Shown: positions 1 to 8,756, counted from the stretch's first letter. The stretch is 64,000 bases of DNA from Paenibacillus sp. FSL R10-2734 (GCF_037963865.1 NZ_CP150170.1:3410001-3474000), one strand, 5' to 3'. Program-made: numbers and translations. The notes: generated by a model from the sequence alone, not told the origin.

Positions 1-1454
1 AAGGTTACTGGAATTGTAATGATTACCCCGCGATGTGCCGTCACCATTTGAGCATCGTAGACGGTTCCAGTCACTTCATCGAGTACTTCAAAGCCATTGT
101 TCAGCTCTGTAATGTACCAGCCCTCCATAATTAATTGGGCATAATCCGTTTGTACAAAGTCATTTGGGTTATGCAATTCAAATTTCATAGGACGATCTGG
201 TCCTAATAGTGCATCTCCTTGTGCCTCAAGAATATCGTATAATGCGGTATGCGCAAGTGCACTCGCATTGGCGGCATAAGCTTCTTTTCGACAGCCAAGC
301 TCTTGTACGAACGGGTTCCAAGGTTCTGTCACAGAGGAATGGTATCCCCATGTATGTTCAGCGAATAAAGCCAACTCATATTCAATCGCTTCGAGTCGCT
401 CTTGGGAAACAATCTCATGGGCAGGATCTAACTGCTTCACCTTCGTGTACACGCGTTGTGCCTCACGGAAGATCTGAACATGCATTGGGGTAGTCGCTGA
501 GCCATCTGTCCACCAATCCGGCCAATCTCCTCGGAAGGTCTCGATCTCATCCGGATGCTCGTTCGCATAGGCTCTTAAATCTGTAAAGAAATCATCCAGT
601 GTCGCTGGTTGAATCAAGATCCGGTCACCATGCAACGCATTCCATTGGTTTACAAAATCCATTAATGCGGCATTCGGTGAGCCATTATCTGTAGGGAGCC
701 CAGATACCATGACAGGTACTAACGGGAAGGTATAGCCATCTTCAACCAATTGCTCTAAATATCGATCAAATCGCGCTTCAGCGACTTCCAAGGACACGCC
801 TTTTCGCACATCATGATCATCACGAATTGTATAGGAACCTCCGATACCAGGAATCAAGCCGAGGTCATTTCCGAACATATAATGCTCGCCACTCCACGTT
901 AGAATCCGATCACCTTTTGGTGTTTCCCACCAGAATGGAATTTGCTTCTTCCATAGCGGAAACATAGAGTGATGTGTATGAATACAGGTTATTAAATTCT
1001 CGATACCAGCATCGGCCAAGACTTGACTATATCCCCAGCCAAAGCCAGTGATGTCCGCAGTCATTGCAGAACGTACCGGGAACTGAATCGATTGACCATA
1101 GTTGGTAATCCGCTGAATCATGACGGAGAGCATCTCTTGATTTAATTGCTCACCGAAATTGAGATAGGTTCCAGATAGACCGATATAACCTTTTTGTACC
1201 GCTTGCGCGAATTCTTCTTTTTCTGTTTGTGTCGCTTTTAAGAGGAAGGATTCAACGGGCCAGAACGTTTCGCATACCCATTTGTAGCCCTTCCAATCCA
1301 GGCGAGCACCGCTTTCGATTTCACGTACAATTTGTAACGCTTGGCGAATGTAATTGACATGATATTGGCGGATTTTCTCCTGACGTTCTGTGTAGCCAAC
1401 ATCCGTATGAGAATGTTGAATGACGTAAATTTTCCATGGTTTGTGGGTGGTCAT
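1..1454 (-). CDS. GH38-like (DUF5054-type) glycosidase, 3' end outside the window
   Basis: The reading frame runs from an ATG at 1454 leftward off the window, so about 484 N-terminal residues are visible. A GAGAGGAGC ribosome site lies just upstream. The N-terminus has the GH38-type metal-site pattern HSHTDVGYTE (His and Asp as expected metal ligands). The translation is closely similar over its whole visible length to the complete 814-aa protein at 36533-38977: both start M-T-x-x-K-P-W-K-I-Y and share WVCETFWP and GLSGTYLN. It is therefore a paralog, on the opposite strand about 35 kb away. No signal peptide is seen, so it should be cytoplasmic. The gap to the upstream gene is only 28 bp, which implies one leftward transcript. 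The family is related to alpha-mannosidases, but the true substrate of this subgroup is not known to me. Confidence 0.85.
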   Translation of the reverse strand, partial: MTTHKPWKIYVIQHSHTDVGYTERQEKIRQYHVNYIRQALQIVREIESGARLDWKGYKWVCETFWPVESFLLKATQTEKEEFAQAVQKGYIGLSGTYLNFGEQLNQEMLSVMIQRITNYGQSIQFPVRSAMTADITGFGWGYSQVLADAGIENLITCIHTHHSMFPLWKKQIPFWWETPKGDRILTWSGEHYMFGNDLGLIPGIGGSYTIRDDHDVRKGVSLEVAEARFDRYLEQLVEDGYTFPLVPVMVSGLPTDNGSPNAALMDFVNQWNALHGDRILIQPATLDDFFTDLRAYANEHPDEIETFRGDWPDWWTDGSATTPMHVQIFREAQRVYTKVKQLDPAHEIVSQERLEAIEYELALFAEHTWGYHSSVTEPWNPFVQELGCRKEAYAANASALAHTALYDILEAQGDALLGPDRPMKFELHNPNDFVQTDYAQLIMEGWYITELNNGFEVLDEVTGTVYDAQMVTAHRGVIITIPVT

Positions 1455-1482
1455 TGTAAAGCTCCTCTCAGGTATTTAATGA

Positions 1483-3606
1483 TTAAAGATGAGATTGGAA
1501 TTTCAGCTTGAAGCGGAATAACGCATCTTCTTCGTACCAAGCCTGGAAATTTGTCCCCCAGACATTATTGTGTAAATTGACATGCATCCCTCCAGTAAGT
1601 GAAGCAAACGTATGATCAAATTGTACAAGCCGTGGTTCTCCAGGAGATACGAGCGCGGCATCTAATGTCGTGATATCCACTTGACCGTCCGCTGCCGCAT
1701 AATACATGCCCTGATCTACCGCATGCATATTGCGATTTCCCCCTTTTACAACGTCTAGTGGGGAAGTGAGTTGTCCGATTTTATCTAGCTTCCATTGATT
1801 TGGATTATTGACGAGCGGATTGAAGCTCATCCATGCTGCTTCTGGGAGGCGATAGGCATCCTTATGGAACCATTGAAGCTTACATTCTACGGTAGCAGTG
1901 TGCTTTTTAAATATATATTCGATGGTTAATTCTCGTGGAGCACCCATTCCTTCACTAGCTGCTTTAGGCATCTTTAACGTAGCAAGGACAACATCCTGTT
2001 CTTCCCCATATACCGCTTGCAAGGATAACAGTTTGGGCTTCGTCACGGTATGTGTTATCCATTCTTTGGTCAGATCCATACCTGGTTTCCCGAAATCTCC
2101 GGTTGCCCATACATGCGTATTTTTCCATCGTACGTGATATTCACGATACCAACGATCATAATCCGCTTGGGAGAAAGTCTCATAAGAGAATAATCCGAGC
2201 GGGTTGTTCGGCCCAGCCCAGTTTCGATTACGTTGGTCTAGTAAACTGATAATAGAACCGTTATCCTCAAACACAACCTCAAAGTCTCCTAAAGTATAGG
2301 ATTGATCCGTGTGCAGAATTGTCGCATCCGCAGCAGCAATCTGTGGATGAACCGGTCGTAATGAGGCTAGCGCAGCTCGTGCTTCGATCTGACGTTCTGC
2401 GCCTAGAGCAGATACGGCACTTTCTAAATATTCTCGTTGCTCTTGCCAAGACTGCTCCATGAGACTAAAGGAGCGGGCATTAAGCTTCTCCACGGCTTCC
2501 ACGCCGAACATCTCAACCATTTCAGCACGTGAATTTTTTTCGTAAAAACGATATTCAAGTGGGTTTAAGTTCACATCAACCTTGTCTCGCGCTCGTGCTT
2601 GCTGGAAATCTTCCTTATCATAATGAATGTAATCTGCCAGATAACGCTTAATATCTACACCCCAAGTATGCTCAGGAATCATAATTAATTCATCGCAAAA
2701 GTTGTGATATTCCTCGTCGGTTGTAGCAAGAGAACCTTCTAGTAGCCACTTGCTCTTTAAGCGAAGTAATTCACGATAACAAGCTAATTTGTAGGGATCT
2801 GTCGAAGATCCATGGATCCAGCTGTCCCCAATCTCTTCTTCGACGATCGGTAACGTATCACGAATGGCCCATACCTTCTCCGCATATTGATCCAACGTGG
2901 ACGCTCTGATATTCGCATGTGGATAGGCCTCACGTAGTTGAGCGAATTCTGCTTTAATTTGTTCAACAGTGGAAGGACCGTGATTATCATGCGTATGGGC
3001 GAAGTATAAAACATCATTCAAGCCTTCTGTTTCGAAGGTCGTTCCATAATCTTTACTATATTGAACGACGATCTCAGAACCATCTGGATTTCTCCACAAA
3101 AACATCTCCGGTACATGAGGAACATGGCTTGAGGGGTTTACACCTAAATGAAGATACTTCATACCCGCCTTGGCCATATGTGTAATCAGCGCACGTGTAT
3201 GACCAGGTACATCCGTCATTTTGGCTGCAATGGTGTGGATACCAAAGCGTTGGTCAAGACGTGTAGCCATTTGAATACCGTAATCTAATAGCTCGGCATC
3301 GTATAACTCGGTATAGGTCGTGAAAGGGAGGCCATGCCATCTTAAATAGCCTTTTGCAATAGCTTCCTCTACCTGCTGTTTCTCCTCGGTTGTGCCATGT
3401 TTGAGTAAGTGATGAATTAACCAAGAACCCGTTGTCCAAATAAAAGAACCTTGATCAGGATGTTCATCAAAGTACTGTGCTGTTGTGATCGCACTCGGGA
3501 AAAATAGTTTCATATAACGATCAGTAACATGTTTCGCGAGATCGGTATAACCGATATCTAAATGTGTCTTGAATACAACATGGATCTGTGGTGCATTGTG
3601 TGGCAT
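1483..3606 (-). CDS. GH38-like (DUF5054-type) glycosidase
   Basis: This protein of about 707 aa has a GH38-like N-terminal catalytic region. KTHLDIGYTD near residue 13 supplies the His-x-Asp metal pair, and KMTDVPGHTRAL supplies the Asp at the place where GH38 carries its nucleophile. The second half looks like the beta-rich domains that follow the barrel in this superfamily. The start chosen is the ATG at 3606, because AAGGAG sits 8 bases before it. A GTG at 3615 would directly abut the ribosome site. There is no signal peptide. It belongs to a different branch from its downstream neighbour, which resembles the 814-aa protein at 36.5 kb. It is transcribed divergently from the AraC gene at 3753, its likely regulator. 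Alpha-mannosidase-like activity is an inference from fold and context. Confidence 0.85.
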   Translation of the reverse strand: MPHNAPQIHVVFKTHLDIGYTDLAKHVTDRYMKLFFPSAITTAQYFDEHPDQGSFIWTTGSWLIHHLLKHGTTEEKQQVEEAIAKGYLRWHGLPFTTYTELYDAELLDYGIQMATRLDQRFGIHTIAAKMTDVPGHTRALITHMAKAGMKYLHLGVNPSSHVPHVPEMFLWRNPDGSEIVVQYSKDYGTTFETEGLNDVLYFAHTHDNHGPSTVEQIKAEFAQLREAYPHANIRASTLDQYAEKVWAIRDTLPIVEEEIGDSWIHGSSTDPYKLACYRELLRLKSKWLLEGSLATTDEEYHNFCDELIMIPEHTWGVDIKRYLADYIHYDKEDFQQARARDKVDVNLNPLEYRFYEKNSRAEMVEMFGVEAVEKLNARSFSLMEQSWQEQREYLESAVSALGAERQIEARAALASLRPVHPQIAAADATILHTDQSYTLGDFEVVFEDNGSIISLLDQRNRNWAGPNNPLGLFSYETFSQADYDRWYREYHVRWKNTHVWATGDFGKPGMDLTKEWITHTVTKPKLLSLQAVYGEEQDVVLATLKMPKAASEGMGAPRELTIEYIFKKHTATVECKLQWFHKDAYRLPEAAWMSFNPLVNNPNQWKLDKIGQLTSPLDVVKGGNRNMHAVDQGMYYAAADGQVDITTLDAALVSPGEPRLVQFDHTFASLTGGMHVNLHNNVWGTNFQAWYEEDALFRFKLKFQSHL

Positions 3607-3752
3607 GTTTATCACTCCTTATTCAGGTTTACGGCTTCAGTTTAAAACAATTTATCTCATTTGACTTTTCAATTTGTATCTAATAGGATCAGAAACATAA
3701 ATGAACAAATATACGATTTAAAATGAGCTAATATGATCACAAGAGAGGCAGC

Positions 3753-4646
3753 GTGTTTACGATGACAGACGCTATAAAGAGTGAACGCTGGGTATATTTT
3801 ATCGATTGGGAAGAGGGTCCTGCAGCCCATGTTAAAGATCTGGTCCTTCTGGGATACGACCATTTCAGTAGAGCCATGCCTTTAACAAGTCACGTGCACG
3901 AAGAAGCCTATGAATTTGTATTTATAGAGCAAGGAACCGCAGTGTGGGAAGTAAATGGACAATTTTATCCAACAAGCGCACAGCATATCATTCATACACG
4001 ACCTGGTGAACGTCACCGTGCTAGCTTTGATTATATTGGGCCATGTACGATCTGGTGGATCAACGTTCGTGATCCGCTGCAGCATGCGAATTGGTTCGGA
4101 CTGGGTGATGCTGAACGCCAAATATTTGCACAATGGATGCAACGCTGTCCTCGTATTCAGTTGGTTAGCAAGGAAATCGTAGACTATTTCAAAAGGGTCA
4201 AGCAGTTAATTAACCAGCAGGATACAGAGCTTGTGGAATTTCAGATCCGTCATGGAGTTCTAGAAATTTTACAACGCATTTTGCATCACACACCGCTCAA
4301 TACGCTATCGCATGATATGCACGCGTATACGCTGGAGCTTAAGACAAGACTGGAACAGAATCCATCTGAACGCTTTACGATAGGACAGCTTGCGTCGGAG
4401 TTTGGTTTAAGTGAGTCGCACTTTTATCGTGTATTTCGTGAAACGAATGGACAATCACCTACAGCGTTTATGGATCGGATTCGAATGGACTGTGCTTGTC
4501 GTATGTTAGAGGAATCGAAGCTGAGCATAACGGACATTGCCATGGAGCTTGGGTTTAAGACGAGCCAACATTTCGCGACGGTCTTCAAGAAATTAATTGG
4601 TGTAACGCCGAAGGCATGGCGTACACATTCGACAGTCTGCAATTAA
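3753..4646 (+). CDS. AraC-family transcriptional regulator with cupin domain
   Basis: The 297-aa protein has an N-terminal cupin-like sugar-sensing region (about residues 25-110, with a PGERH stretch typical of the fold). It ends in a two-helix-turn-helix AraC domain from about residue 195 (GQLASEFGLSESHFYRVFRE, then ITDIAMELGFKTSQHFATVFKK). The start is uncertain. A GTG at 3753 lies 4 bases after an AGAGAGG site and an ATG at 3762 lies 13 bases after it, and the protein differs by only three residues. It is divergent from the GH38-like gene at 3606 across about 140 bp of AT-rich DNA, so control of that operon is likely. No phosphorylation domain is present; this is a one-component sensor. 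Confidence 0.9.
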   Translation: MFTMTDAIKSERWVYFIDWEEGPAAHVKDLVLLGYDHFSRAMPLTSHVHEEAYEFVFIEQGTAVWEVNGQFYPTSAQHIIHTRPGERHRASFDYIGPCTIWWINVRDPLQHANWFGLGDAERQIFAQWMQRCPRIQLVSKEIVDYFKRVKQLINQQDTELVEFQIRHGVLEILQRILHHTPLNTLSHDMHAYTLELKTRLEQNPSERFTIGQLASEFGLSESHFYRVFRETNGQSPTAFMDRIRMDCACRMLEESKLSITDIAMELGFKTSQHFATVFKKLIGVTPKAWRTHSTVCN

Positions 4647-4660
4647 GTATTGAATTTCTG

Positions 4661-4674
4661 TAAGATGCATCTTA
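4661..4674. promoter_or_regulatory. 14-bp perfect palindrome between araC-type and gntR-type genes
   Basis: TAAGATGCATCTTA reads the same on both strands. It lies 15 bp after the AraC stop and 63 bp before the GntR start. It could be a dimeric operator or chance in AT-rich DNA. There is no T-tract, so it is not an intrinsic terminator. Confidence 0.3.
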
Positions 4675-4695
4675 TAATGAACTCGAATCTAAAAT

Positions 4696-4707
4696 CTGAT
4701 ATTTCAG
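4696..4707. promoter_or_regulatory. Candidate GntR operator CTGATATTTCAG upstream of the gntR-type gene
   Basis: CTGATATTTCAG has inverted arms CTGA/TCAG. It occurs 41 bp before the regulator's ATG, and an identical copy is found 60 bp before the mannonate dehydratase gene at 5916-5927. GntR/FCD regulators commonly bind short palindromes and control both themselves and the adjacent catabolic operon. Binding is inferred, not shown. Confidence 0.5.
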
Positions 4708-4736
4708 TTTAAACTTGAATCTAATGGAGTTGTCCT

Positions 4737-5411
4737 ATGAATGTAAAGATTGAACGACTAGATTTAAATGAGCAAGTGTACCAAATTTTGAAGAATCAAA
4801 TCCTTTCGAGGGAATATAAAGGTGGTGCACGACTGGATCTCAATGATTTAAGCGAGAAGATGGGGGTTAGTAAAACTCCTGTGAAGCTTGCGATTCATCG
4901 TTTGGCGAATGATGGACTTATTGAAGTCGTATCACGTTCAGGTACCTATGTGAGTCAATTAACGAGTGGGCGAATCGCTGAAGTGATGGATGCTCGCATC
5001 ATGATTGAGAAATGGTGCATGGAACACCTATCGCAGGAAGATCGTGAGCAGCTTGTTACGCAATTGACAGAGTTTGTGGAGCGTGCCAGAACCCATTTGA
5101 ATAGTTCCCAATTTTTGTATCATCAATTTCTAGAGGCAGATGTTCTGTTTCATAAAGCAATTGTGATGATGAGCCATAATCAGTTAATTCTAAATCAATA
5201 TGAGCTCTTAAATAGCTTTCTGTATATTTCACGAATATTTCATTTTCAGAACTTCGATCGATCTAATGAAGGTTTACAAGAGCATGAACAGATTATTGAA
5301 GAAATAAAGTATGATCGTCTGGAACAAGCGACTTTTTTACTCGTGTCGCACTTGGAGAAGAGTAAGCAACATATGATGGTTCTAATAGAAGAGAATGGTG
5401 GCGCTATCTAA
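4737..5411 (+). CDS. GntR-family (FadR/FCD subfamily) transcriptional regulator
   Basis: The 224-aa protein has an N-terminal winged helix (residues 8-75; LSEKMGVSKTPVKLAIHRLANDGLIEV is the GntR signature) and an all-helical FCD-like effector domain. That domain carries DVLFHKAIVMMSHN and later His residues typical of the metal and acid-sugar binding pocket. FCD regulators usually respond to sugar acids or other carboxylates. This fits the following mannonate dehydratase operon, where a copy of its own upstream CTGATATTTCAG motif occurs. The start ATG at 4737 follows a TGGAG sequence. It most likely represses the operon starting at 5976 and autoregulates; the effector could be a hexuronate or aldonate. 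Confidence 0.9.
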   Translation: MNVKIERLDLNEQVYQILKNQILSREYKGGARLDLNDLSEKMGVSKTPVKLAIHRLANDGLIEVVSRSGTYVSQLTSGRIAEVMDARIMIEKWCMEHLSQEDREQLVTQLTEFVERARTHLNSSQFLYHQFLEADVLFHKAIVMMSHNQLILNQYELLNSFLYISRIFHFQNFDRSNEGLQEHEQIIEEIKYDRLEQATFLLVSHLEKSKQHMMVLIEENGGAI

Positions 5412-5526
5412 GATCGGGTGGAATCCCATTACCAATTTCACGCACATTCGCCCTTAAAGGACGACGTAGTCGTTTATGTATGACATACTAGAAAGTATAA
5501 AATTTCTAGACTGCGGAGAAATAGGA

Positions 5527-5662
5527 TACAATGTGCTACCAGTAACGTAAACGAGCCAAATGTATGTGAAAAACCGAATACAATGTGCCACGGGTAACGT
5601 AAACGAGCCAAATGTATGCGAAAAACCGAATACAATGTGCCGCCGGTAATGTAAACGAGCCA
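5527..5662. repeat. Tandem repeat, 52-bp period, about 2.6 copies
   Basis: Units begin at 5527, 5579 and 5631 with TACAATGTGC, followed by a variable 4-5 bases, a GTAACGTAAACGAGCC core and AAATGTATG-GAAAAACCGAA. The third unit stops after the GAGCCA core. Copies differ by only a few substitutions. No open frame of note crosses it. It lies in a 564-bp gene-free stretch between the GntR gene and uxuA. Function is unknown; a dispersed intergenic repeat or a set of protein-binding sites are both possible. Confidence 0.85.
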
Positions 5663-5763
5663 GCGCTGTTATCCGACCCTAAATCACCCGGAATAGGCTT
5701 ATTAGAATTAAGATTTACTTGGCATTAGAAAAGTAGAAGAAAGCACCCAAGTAGAATAGAAGG

Positions 5764-5840
5764 GGACGGATATGGAATGGAAACACAAAAATAATAAAGG
5801 AAACAAGAACTTCAACAGCGATTGGAATCCATATCCGTCC
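5764..5840 (+). repeat. 13-bp perfect inverted repeat in the uxuA leader region
   Basis: GGACGGATATGGA at 5764-5776 is the exact reverse complement of TCCATATCCGTCC at 5828-5840, separated by 51 bases of A-rich DNA. It lies 136 bp before the mannonate dehydratase start. As RNA it would form a long-range stem enclosing an A-rich loop. It has no T-tract, so it is not a standard terminator. It may be a leader structure, a spaced operator or the footprint of a small element. Confidence 0.6.
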
Positions 5841-5915
5841 TCCACCCCTGCAGTGTGACGGATTTGCTCCAGATCTTTAAAGGACCGAGCCGTAGGTGAG
5901 GTTTTCTTGCTTTAA

Positions 5916-5927
5916 CTGATATTTCAG
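5916..5927. promoter_or_regulatory. Candidate GntR operator CTGATATTTCAG upstream of uxuA
   Basis: This is an exact 12-base copy of the motif found 41 bp upstream of the GntR-type gene (4696-4707). It sits 60 bp before the uxuA ATG, a typical operator position. A GTTTAGATGATCTAAC stretch follows, partly resembling the bases that follow the first copy. Confidence 0.5.
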
Positions 5928-5975
5928 ATTCCAGTTTAGATGATCTAACGAAGTGAATGCAAAGGAGCAGAAAAC

Positions 5976-7052
5976 ATGCGATTAGGGATTGGTTTATATC
6001 GTCATATGTTACGTACAGATTATTATCGATTTGCGAAACAGGCAGGCTGTGAGGCGGTTGTTGTCCATCTCGTAAATTATTATGGAGATATTGATGATGA
6101 GGGACTTCCTTCAACGGATGGGCAACAAAATTATGGTGTAGCACGCTTAAATGACCCGATCTGGGAATATGAGAATCTGGTGAAATTAAAAGAAGAGCTT
6201 AATCAAGAAGGACTTGAGTTCGCAGCGATTGAAAATTTTAATCCAGCGGATTGGTATGATGTGTTACTTGCTGGCCCCAAACGAGACGAACAAATTGAAC
6301 ATATTAAGCAGATCATACGGAATGTAGGTCGAGCAGGAATTCCTGTAATTGGATATAACTTCAGTATTGCTGGTGTGTGGGGACATATTCAAAAGCCATC
6401 TGCACGAGGAGGAGCGCTAACATCCACGTTTCATCCCCACAGCAATGAGTTAAATAATCCAATCCCACTGGGTCAGGTGTGGAATATGACATATGACGCG
6501 AATTTGTTAGATAAGGGATATCTCCCACCAACCTCGGAGCAAGAAATATGGGATCGTTTGGCCTATTTTCTAGAACGTGTTCTACCTGTTGCAGAAGAAG
6601 CTGGGGTCAAATTAGCATTACATCCAGATGATCCACCGATGCCTCAAATCCGTCAGCATGCACGATTAGTGAATGAGCCTGATAAATATCAGAAAATGAT
6701 AGACCTTGTTCCTAGCCAAAGTAATTCAATTGAGTTCTGTATGGGCTCTATTCAAGAAATGGTGAGCGGAGATGTGTATGAAGCGATTGACCAATATGCC
6801 TCACAGGATAAAATTTCATATGTTCATTTCCGTAATGTAAAGGGGAAGGTGCCTCATTACACAGAGGTTTTTGTCGATGAAGGTGATATTGATATGTTGA
6901 AAGCATTACGTGTATTGAAGAAGCATCGGTTTAAAGGTGTACTCATACCCGATCATACGCCATTAATGACTTGTGATGCGCCTTGGCATGCGGGGATGGC
7001 GTATGCGTTAGGTTATATGCGTGCCATTATGCGTCAAGTTGAACAAGAATAA
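5976..7052 (+). CDS. uxuA: D-mannonate dehydratase (UxuA family)
   Basis: The enzyme converts D-mannonate to 2-keto-3-deoxy-D-gluconate in hexuronate catabolism. The 358-aa length matches the Gram-positive UxuA form. All four expected metal ligands of the family are visible: His216 in LALHPDDPP, Cys255 in IEFCMGSIQE, His284 in VHFRNVKG and Asp326 in PDHTP. The start ATG at 5976 is preceded by AAAGGAGC. It leads a tight operon with the RraA-type, epimerase-like and SDR genes, under a GntR/FCD regulator. The local cluster has no kdgK or kdgA, so the fate of the product is unclear. A related role on another aldonate is possible. Confidence 0.88.
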   Translation: MRLGIGLYRHMLRTDYYRFAKQAGCEAVVVHLVNYYGDIDDEGLPSTDGQQNYGVARLNDPIWEYENLVKLKEELNQEGLEFAAIENFNPADWYDVLLAGPKRDEQIEHIKQIIRNVGRAGIPVIGYNFSIAGVWGHIQKPSARGGALTSTFHPHSNELNNPIPLGQVWNMTYDANLLDKGYLPPTSEQEIWDRLAYFLERVLPVAEEAGVKLALHPDDPPMPQIRQHARLVNEPDKYQKMIDLVPSQSNSIEFCMGSIQEMVSGDVYEAIDQYASQDKISYVHFRNVKGKVPHYTEVFVDEGDIDMLKALRVLKKHRFKGVLIPDHTPLMTCDAPWHAGMAYALGYMRAIMRQVEQE

Positions 7053-7085
7053 GAGCATAAATATTATAGAAAAGGGATGAATCTT

Positions 7086-7742
7086 ATGAACAATCAAGCC
7101 TATTTAGATCAATTGCAAGAAAAGCTATATTCTGCCGTCATATCTGATATTTTGGATAGTCTAGAGCTACGAAATCAGGCACTACCACAGCATATTCGTC
7201 CCCTAGACCCGGATATGGTTGTATGCGGTTACGCCAAAACGGTCCAAGTAGCAGACGTCTCTCGTAAACCGGCTCAAGCCTATAAAAAGCAAATTGAAGT
7301 GCTAGATGGTATACAGCCTGGTGAAGTTTTTGTTGGTGATGTCGGGGGTTCCGAGCGATCGGCCTTCTTCGGTGAGTTAATGTCCACTGCTACGAAGGTC
7401 GCTGGCGGGAGAGGCGCTGTTATTGATGGCTTGTGTCGTGATGTAAAGAAAATCAAACAATTAGGGTTCCCCGTATTTGTAAAAGGGACGCGTCCAACCG
7501 ATTCTTATGCCCGCAATGAGGTGATTGATTATGATGTGCCGATCAAAATTGGTGACGTACAGATTCAGCCAGGTGATCTTATTTTCGGAGATATAGATGG
7601 CATTGTTGTCGTTCCGAAGGAAGTCGAGGATGAAGTGATTGCAAAAGCATTCGAGAAGGTGAACGGGGAGAATATGGTTCGTGAGCATATTTTGAAGGGG
7701 ATGAAAGTATCCGAGGTATTTGAGAAGTTCGGGATCCTGTAA
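7086..7742 (+). CDS. RraA-family protein, probable 2-keto acid aldolase
   Basis: The protein of about 218 aa belongs to the RraA / HMG-aldolase family, whose catalytic members cleave 4-hydroxy-2-keto acids with a divalent metal. The signature is clear: GDVGGSERSAFFGELMSTAT, then GRGAVIDGLCRDV with the conserved Arg-Asp pair. An upstream ATG at 7077 abuts AAAGGG, whereas the ATG at 7086 has 9 bases of spacing and is preferred. It follows uxuA by 33 bp and ends just before the next gene. Placed after a dehydratase that yields a 2-keto-3-deoxy acid, a retro-aldol role releasing pyruvate is attractive, but this is an inference. Confidence 0.85.
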   Translation: MNNQAYLDQLQEKLYSAVISDILDSLELRNQALPQHIRPLDPDMVVCGYAKTVQVADVSRKPAQAYKKQIEVLDGIQPGEVFVGDVGGSERSAFFGELMSTATKVAGGRGAVIDGLCRDVKKIKQLGFPVFVKGTRPTDSYARNEVIDYDVPIKIGDVQIQPGDLIFGDIDGIVVVPKEVEDEVIAKAFEKVNGENMVREHILKGMKVSEVFEKFGIL

Positions 7743-7743
7743 T

Positions 7744-8739
7744 ATGGATGTTCGAACCCTTTCAAACCCTGGTCAGATGGACGTGTTACAAGTCGTGGGT
7801 GACGGATTGATCGTAGAGTTTCTGCCAGAGAAAGGCGGAGATATCTATAAAATTTGTATTGATCATACGAATATATTATGGGAAAGCCCTTGGGGAATCT
7901 CAAAGCTAGGGAATCGCATCGATTTCTGTCATACGTCCAAGGAGCGCTGGTTACAAGGCTATCCTGGTGGTTGGCAAATTTTATTCCCCAATGCAGGAGA
8001 AGAGAGCTATAACTATGGAGTTATGCATAATTTCCACGGAGAGGCTTGTCAGGTACCCTGGGCATATAAGCACGTAAAAGTAACGGATACAAAGGTTCAG
8101 ATCATATTTTCCACACGACTCTATAAATCACCCTATGCGATGGAGCGAATTGTAACGATAGACGAAGTAGAGCAGTGCATTGAGTTGAAGGAATCCGTTA
8201 CGAATCAGGGGCAGCAAGATTTGTATGCCGAATGGGGACAGCATATCGCGTTCGGTGCGCCATTCGTTGGACCTGGAACACGGCTTGAAGTACCTGCAAG
8301 ATCGGTTGAATCGTATGAGCGGGATATTGAATTATCTCGTTTGAAAAAAGGTGTATTTTCATGGCCGATCGAAGATCTTGCTTGTGATCTTGGTCAAGTT
8401 CCTTCAGGTAAAGCCACAGATTTTGCGATTCTAAAAGAGTTGACGATGGGATGCTATACGATAATAAATGATAAAATAGATTTACGTGTACGTGTAGAAT
8501 GGGATGTAGACATGATGCCAAACCTGTGGTTGTGGCAAGAATTTAACGGTCTTCAAAACTATCCATTCTATGGGGCCTGTTATGTCATGGGCGTAGAACC
8601 GAATTCCGCTTCACATGAAGCGGGGTTGCAGGAATCGATCCAACGTGGTGAAGCGATTGAGATCAAGGCGCAGCAGACAAAGACATTTGCATTGACATTA
8701 TCATGGAGTAGCTCGATGATTGGAAGTCATACGAGTTAG
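7744..8739 (+). CDS. Aldose-epimerase-like protein (DUF4432 type)
   Basis: The protein of about 331 aa has the galactose-mutarotase-like beta-sandwich character: GGDIYKICIDHTNILWESPWG early, a central GGWQILFPNAGE stretch, and EWGQHIAFGAPFVGPGT with the typical His. It probably binds or epimerises a free sugar or sugar acid. I start it at the ATG at 7744, one base after the preceding stop codon, so it is probably translationally coupled to the aldolase. An upstream TTG at 7720 in the same frame would overlap that gene and has no better ribosome site. No signal peptide is present. The exact substrate is unknown; the context suggests the same aldonate or uronate as uxuA. Confidence 0.75.
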   Translation: MDVRTLSNPGQMDVLQVVGDGLIVEFLPEKGGDIYKICIDHTNILWESPWGISKLGNRIDFCHTSKERWLQGYPGGWQILFPNAGEESYNYGVMHNFHGEACQVPWAYKHVKVTDTKVQIIFSTRLYKSPYAMERIVTIDEVEQCIELKESVTNQGQQDLYAEWGQHIAFGAPFVGPGTRLEVPARSVESYERDIELSRLKKGVFSWPIEDLACDLGQVPSGKATDFAILKELTMGCYTIINDKIDLRVRVEWDVDMMPNLWLWQEFNGLQNYPFYGACYVMGVEPNSASHEAGLQESIQRGEAIEIKAQQTKTFALTLSWSSSMIGSHTS

Positions 8740-8756
8740 TGTAAGGAGATGTTCCT

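Noticed and set aside
209..493. 94-aa plus-strand open frame
   Set aside because: It lies antisense within the incomplete GH38-like gene, which has clear family motifs.
5527..5662. CRISPR array
   Set aside because: The whole 52-bp unit repeats with no unique spacers and no cas genes are near.
5841..5975. T-box or other riboswitch in the uxuA leader
   Set aside because: No T-box signature or known aptamer core was recognised; only the inverted repeat and the operator-like motif are supported.
5812..6144. 110-aa minus-strand open frame over the uxuA start
   Set aside because: It is antisense to uxuA, has no ribosome site and resembles no protein family.
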